Positions 38,908-44,948 of a stretch of 44,948 bases of DNA are shown piece by piece (positions within the stretch are counted from its first letter, which is position 1; the number at the start of each line of letters is the position of its first letter). Position numbers and translations under genes: made by a program. Source of the stretch: Oscillospiraceae bacterium (GTDB lineage: Bacteria; Bacillota; Clostridia; Oscillospirales; QAMX01); the NCBI GenBank assembly GCA_015067825.1, contig SVLQ01000018.1, forward strand, positions 1 through 44,948, written 5' to 3'. The notes under the pieces are model-generated. The model was not told the origin of the DNA and did no database searches. It was given only the letters and a program-made list of their open reading frames with translations.

Positions 38908-41786
38908 TGGACGTCTCCTTTCTTCTTTGGCGCGAGCACGCCGATCAGGTTGGCAAGAAGTCTGGCGGCAGCGGGATGCGAGAGATGGTCGCAGATCGCA
39001 AAACTGTTGAGCACGACTTCACCCCGCCCCAGGCTGAATCCGGCCAGCGCGTGGAACAAAGCGTACGCACCGGGCACCGCATAGTAACCGGTCTGGAACC
39101 CGGGACAGATCACGCGCGAAGGCGTGGTCGGCGTGCGGAACGCCGGGTGCGGAAAGACCTCGCCGAAGCGCGGCAGCTCCAACAGTCCGCTGCCAAGCCC
39201 CGCAAACACCTCGCGGTCGGCGAGTACGAATTCTTTGTGGTAGAGCCAGTCCCACATCTCGCTTCGATTCAGTTCCAGATGTTCGGCAACGGGCGCGAGG
39301 AGCGCCAGTTTTTCGGCATCCAGAAACACCTCGGCATCCAAAAATACCACCGTTGCGCCCACTTCGGCCGCGGCAAGCAAGCTGCGGATCGTCTCCGCAT
39401 CGGCCGAACCGACGAGGATCAGACCGGAAGACGCCTCCGCCGAAACCTCCGCACCCAAGCGCTGAAGCAGCTCGAGTACGTCGGCGTCAAGGCCGACCGC
39501 CGATACGGAAACACCGTCGAGCCGCGGCAGATCGGCCGGGTCGGAGAGGATAAAGGACGTTTCGTTGGCCATCGGCGCGCCTTCGCGCAGGGATGCGACG
39601 AGCCGATACTTCCCTGCCGGAACGTCGAGCGCCAGCGTCCGGCGCATGATCGGCACGGCAAACTTCGACGCATCGAGCGCAAACGATTCGCTAAACGTTT
39701 CGACCACGCCGATCTCGCCGACGATCGCAAAGTCGGCGGTATACGTTCCCGACGGCAAAACGCCGTCGCTTGCGAGCACCGCTTCGATCTCGAAACCAGT
39801 CGCGCGCGTGACATGCGGTTCGGCAAACAGGCAGAAGCGCAGCGGCGCCCACCCCTCGGAGACCGCATCGAACATTTCCGGTTTCCAGCGGCGGAAATAC
39901 GACCAAAGCCCCTCCCCGCACATACCGTGATCCAACAGCCCCGTCAGCGAATAGCCGGAAAAATTGGGGTTCGCGCGGACGATATCGAAATTGCGCTTGC
40001 GCTCATCGGCGTTTTGGCGGCGGCTTTCGGCGAGCATCATTTCCGCAAACGGGAACACGCGCGCCAGCCCCAGCCGTGCCCAGTCGCGCGTCAAGCTTTC
40101 GCTCTGCGCGGCGACCCAACTGCAGTCTTCCAGGTCTTCGCGCAGGCCGTATTGTTTAAAATGCTTCCACTCTTCAATCACGTGGAAAAGTCCGCCGATG
40201 CCGAATTCGCTGAGGAAAACCGGTCTGCCGGTTTGGCTGCCCATTGTGCGGAAACGGTTGATCGAGTCGCGATCCATCGGTGCCTGCGGATAATCGTGGG
40301 CGTCACCGGCACAGGAACCGGCATCTTCAATGCTGCCGCCGTCGGAACCCCAGACGTTTTCCCAGACAAAGCCGCCCGGATTGCTGGCCGAGCCGATCGA
40401 ATAATCGCGGTCGAAGCGGCCGCTGTTGAGAAGGATCAGGCGCGAAGGATCGAGCTGCCGCGCCTTTGGCAGAAAGCTGACCGCCGTGCGGAACACGCTG
40501 TTTTCGAGCGTTTCGTTTAAAAGGCCCCAAACGACCACGCTCGCATGGTTGCGGTCACGGCGGATCATCGCGCGATTCGCGTGTTCCCACCGCGCCAGCA
40601 TTACCGCCTCGTCGCCGACCGGCATATTCGGGTGGGCGGCCTCCACCCGCGCAAATTCTTCGTCGTTGCGCCAGGTCTCGCAGTGCGAATAACCGAGGCA
40701 CCACGCCGCCAAGCATTCTTCGTAGATGAGCAGACCGATCTCGTCGGCGATCTCCAGCTGCTCCGGTCGGAAAAGACCCGCGATCGCCCGCAGCATATTA
40801 AAGCCCGCGGCCTTCGCATAGATAAAGTCCTTCCGCACGTGGTCGGGGCGCACCGGAAACATCTGCCCGATCGGAAACGCGTTGCCGGAATGCGCCGATT
40901 TGATCAGCAGTTTTTTACCGTTCAGGTAGAAAAAGCCGTCCTTGACCAAAAATTCACGAAATCCGAACGTCAGCGTGCGTGAGTGCTCGCCGAGTGCGCT
41001 CGTCAACCGCACCTCAACCAGGTAGAGATGCGGATCGTCGACGCTCCACAGTTGGTGGTTTGGCACGGTCACGGTGAGGGTGCGCGTTTCTTGTCCCGGG
41101 AGGATACAGATTTTTTCTTCATAGCCGACGATAAAATCGGACGCATCGTTTTTCTCGGAAACGCGGATCTGCAGCTCGGCTTCTATGGAAAGCTCTGCCA
41201 AAGAAGCAAGCGAGAGCTCTGCGGTCAGCGCACCGGAACGGATATCGCCGGTGAGGAACACGTCGTCAAGGTAGGCCATCGGCAAAACGACAAGCGAAAC
41301 GTCGTACCAGATGCCGCCGTGGTTCAGATTACTGCCGGCACTTTTTTGAATGACCTTATTTCTGTGGGGCGTATTGATGAGGTTCAGTCCGTCGACAGCG
41401 GTTTCGGTGGGGTTGATCACGCGCACGGCAAGCAGATTTTCACCCCCGAGCCGCACGGATCGGGTAACGTCGAACGAAAACGGCGTTTCGCCGCCCTCGT
41501 ATTCTCCGAGCCGCGTCCCGTTCAGCCAGACCTCCGCCTTATAATCCACGCCGCCAAAGCGCAGCCACACCCGCTCGGTCGGCCCGACTGCAAGATTGGG
41601 CGCAAAGCTGCACCAATACCACGCAACGCCGTGGTATTCCGGCAAAAACTGTTGGATGATCGAGGGTACCGTCGCTTCGACAGCACTATTGGGTACGGCA
41701 TTTTCCCAGCCGCTGCGTTTTCCGCTATTCTCCGGGTCGGCGGCGATCTGCCAGCCGTCCCGCAGCGTATACAATTGACCCTGCAT
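38904..41786 (-). CDS. GH2 family glycosidase
   Basis: A 960-residue glycoside hydrolase family 2 enzyme. The N-terminal sugar-binding domain includes RVWLRFGGVDYKAEVWLNGT, followed by an immunoglobulin-like domain and the barrel. The acid-base Glu is at about 425 (WGLLNETLENS) and the nucleophile Glu at about 527 (FLSEFGIGGL). A long C-terminal part of about 330 residues contains further beta domains. Family members cleave beta-galactosides, beta-mannosides or beta-glucuronides; the spacing resembles the mannosidase/glucuronidase branches but I cannot choose. The frame opens at 41891, but GGGGGA precedes the ATG at 41786. A possible -10 (TACAAT, complement 41827-41832) lacks a good -35. Confidence 0.85.
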   Translation of the reverse strand: MQGQLYTLRDGWQIAADPENSGKRSGWENAVPNSAVEATVPSIIQQFLPEYHGVAWYWCSFAPNLAVGPTERVWLRFGGVDYKAEVWLNGTRLGEYEGGETPFSFDVTRSVRLGGENLLAVRVINPTETAVDGLNLINTPHRNKVIQKSAGSNLNHGGIWYDVSLVVLPMAYLDDVFLTGDIRSGALTAELSLASLAELSIEAELQIRVSEKNDASDFIVGYEEKICILPGQETRTLTVTVPNHQLWSVDDPHLYLVEVRLTSALGEHSRTLTFGFREFLVKDGFFYLNGKKLLIKSAHSGNAFPIGQMFPVRPDHVRKDFIYAKAAGFNMLRAIAGLFRPEQLEIADEIGLLIYEECLAAWCLGYSHCETWRNDEEFARVEAAHPNMPVGDEAVMLARWEHANRAMIRRDRNHASVVVWGLLNETLENSVFRTAVSFLPKARQLDPSRLILLNSGRFDRDYSIGSASNPGGFVWENVWGSDGGSIEDAGSCAGDAHDYPQAPMDRDSINRFRTMGSQTGRPVFLSEFGIGGLFHVIEEWKHFKQYGLREDLEDCSWVAAQSESLTRDWARLGLARVFPFAEMMLAESRRQNADERKRNFDIVRANPNFSGYSLTGLLDHGMCGEGLWSYFRRWKPEMFDAVSEGWAPLRFCLFAEPHVTRATGFEIEAVLASDGVLPSGTYTADFAIVGEIGVVETFSESFALDASKFAVPIMRRTLALDVPAGKYRLVASLREGAPMANETSFILSDPADLPRLDGVSVSAVGLDADVLELLQRLGAEVSAEASSGLILVGSADAETIRSLLAAAEVGATVVFLDAEVFLDAEKLALLAPVAEHLELNRSEMWDWLYHKEFVLADREVFAGLGSGLLELPRFGEVFPHPAFRTPTTPSRVICPGFQTGYYAVPGAYALFHALAGFSLGRGEVVLNSFAICDHLSHPAAARLLANLIGVLAPKKKGDVQ

Positions 41787-41908
41787 CGTAAATCCCCCTG
41801 CCGAGCAAACAGAATTCATTGGTTTCATTGTATCATACTCCGCGGCAAAAGACCACAGGTTTCCCGCCAAAAAACATGATATTTTTTTCACGCTCGCCTA
41901 AAAATACA

Positions 41909-41945
41909 AAAAGAGCCGCCAAATATATCTTTTGGCAGCTCTTTT
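41909..41945 (-). terminator. Terminator of the TIM-barrel gene
   Basis: Stem 41909-41923 with 41931-41945 (one mismatch) with A/T runs on both sides. Confidence 0.8.
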
Positions 41946-41951
41946 CTCCCA

Positions 41952-42830
41952 TTATTTCCGATACGCGCCAAACCTGGCAGCCAGATCGCCGATCACTTCG
42001 CGGGCATAGCGGGCCGACGGCAAAAGTAGCCCATCGGGCAGCGCGCCGGAATTGACTTCGAGCGTCAGATCGCCGGCATACCCGAGCTCGGCCAGCGTCC
42101 GCATTCCCTCGTCCCAGCAGATGCTGCCTTGATAGGGCATGGCATGGTCATCGTGGCGGATATAGTTATCGTGGACGTGGGTGGCGATGATCTTGCTTTG
42201 CAGCCGCCGCATCACCTTGAACTGATCGGCCTTATAGACCATAGCCGCATGGCCAAAATCCCAGCAAACACCGACCAAGTCGGACGGAAAACGGCCGACG
42301 ATCTCATCCAGTTCCTCGATCTGCGAACACAGGCGCATCCGATGGTATAGCCCGCCAAGCCACTCGTGCAGGGTTTCCATCGCGAGCTTCACGCCTCGTT
42401 TGGCCGCCAGTTCGACCACCGGCGCATAGACCTCGTAGACCGCTTGTACGACCTTCGGGTAATCCCATTGGACGTAATCGGCTTCGTACCACGTATCGGC
42501 ATGGACGACCATGCAGTCCGCACCCAGAATCGCGCTGTCCTCGACGCATTCAAGCAGGCGTTCGCGGAAGCCTTCGGGCATCGGCCGCCCCTCGAAAAAC
42601 GGCGCGTGCGTTTGATTCACCTTCAGCCCAAGGCGGTCGCAGATCTCACGCTGGGCAAAAATCCACGCGCGGTGATCTCCGGTATCGTCATGATCGCGCT
42701 CCATCGATGACAGGCCGAAATCAACGGTGTCGAATCCGCCGGCTTTCGCCAGCTCCAGCGTTTCGCGCCGGGTGCGGCGGGAGCCGTCGGATCGGCGGCT
42801 GTAGCTGCGTTCGTTGACAGAAAGTCTCAT
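41952..42830 (-). CDS. Sugar phosphate isomerase/epimerase-like TIM barrel
   Basis: A 292-residue xylose isomerase-like (AP endonuclease family 2) barrel. Metal-binding residues are visible in CMVVHADTW (His), GVKLAMETLHEW (Glu), VGVCWDFGHA (Asp/His), IIATHVHDN (His) and DLTLEVNSG (Glu). Members isomerise or epimerise sugars or keto-sugars such as inosose. The frame is open to 44012, but GGGAGG precedes the ATG at 42830. It has its own promoter, divergent from the next gene. In a glycosidase-rich region a keto-sugar role is plausible, not shown. Confidence 0.85.
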   Translation of the reverse strand: MRLSVNERSYSRRSDGSRRTRRETLELAKAGGFDTVDFGLSSMERDHDDTGDHRAWIFAQREICDRLGLKVNQTHAPFFEGRPMPEGFRERLLECVEDSAILGADCMVVHADTWYEADYVQWDYPKVVQAVYEVYAPVVELAAKRGVKLAMETLHEWLGGLYHRMRLCSQIEELDEIVGRFPSDLVGVCWDFGHAAMVYKADQFKVMRRLQSKIIATHVHDNYIRHDDHAMPYQGSICWDEGMRTLAELGYAGDLTLEVNSGALPDGLLLPSARYAREVIGDLAARFGAYRK

Positions 42831-42887
42831 CGGTTTTTCCTCCCGCTTCTTTTCCAGTTTTGCGGTAATATTGCTGCTTCTGTTTGT

Positions 42888-42916
42888 ATTATACCACACC
42901 GATACCGGCCGCGCAA
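42888..42916 (-). promoter_or_regulatory. Promoter of the TIM-barrel gene
   Basis: Minus strand TTGCGC (complement 42911-42916), 17 bases, TATAAT (complement 42888-42893), with TG one base upstream of the -10. Confidence 0.8.
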
Positions 42917-42939
42917 GAAAAAGCATGCAGGATCTCCTG

Positions 42940-42968
42940 TTTACAAGCCAGCGGGAATGGTATATAAT
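42940..42968 (+). promoter_or_regulatory. Promoter of the deacetylase-like gene
   Basis: TTTACA (42940-42945), 17 bases, TATAAT (42963-42968). Confidence 0.85.
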
Positions 42969-43013
42969 ACTATCAAACACTGTGCCAACCGGCCTTTTCG
43001 GAGGGATTTTGAT

Positions 43014-44189
43014 ATGATCGACTATTTTAACGCAAGCTCCCCTATCCGCTTTGTGTTCCCGATCGACGGCGACTGCGTGAACGAACGCGACGGCCTCTCC
43101 CCGCGCGGATTCGTGCAGATACTCGCTAAGGTCGCCGCACCGAAAGGACATAAGGTGACGATCTGCGGCGCGGAGGCCGCGTACGAAGACGGGTATTACA
43201 CCGCGCCCGTGGAGATCATCGGACGCCGCACCACGCTGACGGCAACCGACGAAACGGCCGGCGACGAATGCCACATCGCCGTTTATTACCTGCCCGCTTC
43301 GGTGAAAGGCTACCGCATTTCCTCCGACGATAACATCCTCTTCCTCGCCGATATCACCGCGCACAAGGACGAATACGCTTCGATTTTTGAGAACCCCTAT
43401 CTCGCGGTCTACAAAAAGGCGCACGATCTCTACGGGGCAAAGGTGCATATCAACCTTTTCTACGAATTCCGCGGCGAAGCCAAGCGCTGCTTCGCAAGCG
43501 ACCGCCCCGATTTCGACCTTTCGATGATGACCGACAAATTCAAGGAGGAGTTCCGCGCCAACGCCGATTGGCTCAAGCTCTCGTTCCACTCCCAAAACGA
43601 GCTCCCCTCCGCCCCCTACGAAAACGCCACGGCCGAGGAGATCACCCGCGACTGCATTCGCGTCAACCGCGAGATCCTGCGCTTTGCCGGCCCCGAGGTT
43701 TTGAGCGGAGTGACCACGCTCCACTTCGGCGCAGCCAACGAAACCGCCGTGCGGGCGATGCGCGAAATGGGATACCGGGCGTTGACCGGGTACTTCACGC
43801 CGGATTCGGGGTATATGGTCGCCTATCACGCGCCGAAGACGCTCGTTGAGCACGTTTACGAGCGCGATTTTTGGTACGACCGCGACAACGACCTGTTCTT
43901 CGGCCGCATCGACACCGTGATCAACGAGGGCACGAACGAAGGAAACCTCGCCGAAATCGCCGAAACGATCGCCAGCCCCACGCGCGGCGGATTCGTTTCC
44001 ATCCTCATGCACGAACAGTATTTCTACGAAGACTATACTCGTTTCCGCCCCGATTTTGAAGCGCGGATCTTAGATCCCGCCCGCCTGCTTTACGAAAACG
44101 GCTACCAAGGCCGCCTGATTTCCGAGGTCGTCCGCGAGCACCCGCTCTGCGACTTCCCGTGGTACGCGACGGACGAACTGCGCGTCTGA
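43014..44189 (+). CDS. Polysaccharide deacetylase-like protein
   Basis: A 391-residue soluble protein. The N-terminal 90 residues form an immunoglobulin-like segment (VFPIDGDCVNERDGLSPRGF). The rest resembles a degenerate NodB/CE4 barrel: ADITAHKDEYASIFENPYLA, VHINLFYEF, LKLSFHSQNELPSAPYENAT (His within the FHS segment), GVTTLHFGAANETAVRAMRE and SILMHEQYFYEDY. The usual TFDD catalytic motif is missing, so classical deacetylation is not assured. The frame is open from 42957, but GGAGGG precedes the ATG at 43014. It stands alone between its promoter and a strong terminator. Confidence 0.65.
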   Translation: MIDYFNASSPIRFVFPIDGDCVNERDGLSPRGFVQILAKVAAPKGHKVTICGAEAAYEDGYYTAPVEIIGRRTTLTATDETAGDECHIAVYYLPASVKGYRISSDDNILFLADITAHKDEYASIFENPYLAVYKKAHDLYGAKVHINLFYEFRGEAKRCFASDRPDFDLSMMTDKFKEEFRANADWLKLSFHSQNELPSAPYENATAEEITRDCIRVNREILRFAGPEVLSGVTTLHFGAANETAVRAMREMGYRALTGYFTPDSGYMVAYHAPKTLVEHVYERDFWYDRDNDLFFGRIDTVINEGTNEGNLAEIAETIASPTRGGFVSILMHEQYFYEDYTRFRPDFEARILDPARLLYENGYQGRLISEVVREHPLCDFPWYATDELRV

Positions 44190-44229
44190 CACAAAAAGTG
44201 ATTGAGTCCTAAAAACCAAGCTACCTGCC

Positions 44230-44270
44230 AAAAAAGACAGAGAATGCTTTGCATTCTCTGTCTTTTTTTT
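44230..44270 (+). terminator. Strong intrinsic terminator
   Basis: An 18-bp perfect stem (44230-44247 with 44251-44268, loop of three T) and a long T run. Confidence 0.92.
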
Positions 44271-44389
44271 GATAGGCACAAACGCTTTTTGTAGACGGAT
44301 CCCCAATTATATGATATACTAAAAAAGTTCCAACCTTTTTTCCAAATCCGTGTCTATATGGGTGAAAGCTTTCAACGAGGTACAAACAA

Positions 44390-44948
44390 GTGAACAGACA
44401 AGATGCTGAAAAAATCATAACGGAATATCTCAAGCCCATATTCGGTTTCGCGCTAAAGCGGTGCCGAAACGCACACGATGCGGAAGATCTGGCACAGGAT
44501 ATCGTGCTAAAGGCGTTTCGCGCGCTCTTGGCCAAAGACGATATCGGCGACGTCAGCAAATTTATTTGGACGATTTCTCATAATGCGCTCAGCAATTATT
44601 ATCGGGATTCGGCCAAAAGCGTTATGGGCGTATCCATTGATGAGTTCGCAGACACTCTTGCAGACCCCGACTCTATTTTGGAGGACGCCGATAGTGCCGA
44701 TACCGTTTGCAGATTACAGAGTGAAATCGCATATCTTTCAAAGCTCCAACGCAAGATCGTGATTGCCTACTATTTCGAGAACCGTAAGCAAGCCGACATT
44801 GCGCGGGATTTGGATATTCCGCTCGGCACGGTCAAGTGGCACTTGTTTGAAGCCAAAAAAGAATTAAAACGAGGTATGGATACTATGAGAAAAACAAGTG
44901 AACTGAAATTTAATCCGATAAAATTTGACTTGTGCGGTTTCAGCGGTT
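44390..44948 (+). CDS. ECF-like sigma-70 factor, truncated by the window edge
   Basis: The frame starts at GTG 44390 behind CGAGGT and is still open at the right edge, giving 186 residues. Region 2 is AHDAEDLAQDIVLKAFRALL with FIWTISHNALSNYYRD (-10 recognition). Region 4 is LSKLQRKIVIAYYFENRKQA followed by DIARDLDIPLGTVKWHLFEA, a clear -35-binding helix-turn-helix. After the sigma domains the frame continues through MRKTSELKFNPIKFDLCGFSG without a stop, so it has an extra C-terminal domain, as in the long sigma factors of some Clostridia. A weak promoter (TAGACG, 17 bases, TATACT) lies upstream near 44292-44320. Confidence 0.85.
   Translation, partial: MNRQDAEKIITEYLKPIFGFALKRCRNAHDAEDLAQDIVLKAFRALLAKDDIGDVSKFIWTISHNALSNYYRDSAKSVMGVSIDEFADTLADPDSILEDADSADTVCRLQSEIAYLSKLQRKIVIAYYFENRKQADIARDLDIPLGTVKWHLFEAKKELKRGMDTMRKTSELKFNPIKFDLCGFSG

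Overview
The window looks like a chromosomal stretch of an anaerobic, Gram-positive, carbohydrate-degrading Clostridia bacterium (Bacillota; an Oscillospiraceae/Acutalibacteraceae-like gut organism is my inference). The basis is near-consensus sigma-A promoters with 17-bp spacers, strong GGAGG ribosome binding sites, a T-box leader, TnpV and DUF6809 proteins, a CotJC-like manganese catalase, a heterodimeric ABC exporter and many glycoside hydrolases.

Layout. (1) 1-2770 is mobile-element debris: a partial excisionase-like gene with an iterated operator, an array of six hairpins, a four-gene minus-strand operon (two tandem paralogous HTH proteins, TnpV, DUF6809), then a tRNA-Ser-like 3' fragment abutting the broken 3' end of a sialidase-like gene. 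(2) 2.9-4.4 kb: sialate O-acetylesterase. (3) 4.4-8.6 kb: MarR regulator plus heterodimeric ABC exporter. (4) 8.9-10.1 kb: PQ-loop-like membrane protein and divergent LysR regulator. (5) 10.1-15.4 kb: T-box-controlled leucine operon ridA-leuA-leuC-leuD-leuB. (6) 15.5-21.4 kb: FAD oxidoreductase with a GH36-like lipoprotein, then GNAT and GH31. (7) 21.5-26.9 kb: GNAT, a small conserved protein with a duplicated leader, manganese catalase, histidine phosphatase, MATE and DMT transporters. (8) 26.9-32.8 kb: minus operon of metallophosphoesterase, OPA-like MFS transporter, FAD oxidoreductase and GH78 rhamnosidase. (9) 32.8-35.5 kb: membrane protein and GH92 mannosidase. (10) 35.5-36.06 kb: an isolated 38-codon transcription unit with its own promoter and terminator, followed by a second cluster of palindromes. 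(11) 36-38.4 kb: tightly packed GNAT / P-loop kinase / 4Fe-4S protein / GNAT genes. (12) 38.4-44.2 kb: GH2 plus free-methionine-sulfoxide reductase, a sugar isomerase-like TIM barrel and a deacetylase-like protein. (13) An ECF-like sigma factor runs off the right edge.

How it works together. The glycosidases (GH36, GH31, GH78, GH92, GH2), the sialate esterase and the sialidase relic suggest scavenging of host or plant glycans. Only the GH36-like protein has a visible lipoprotein signal, so the others probably act in the cytoplasm on imported oligosaccharides. Two glycosidases sit directly next to PF12831-type FAD oxidoreductases, which may be functional. The most unusual stretches are the two palindrome clusters, the 12-bp phased operator and the small structured gene near 35.7 kb.
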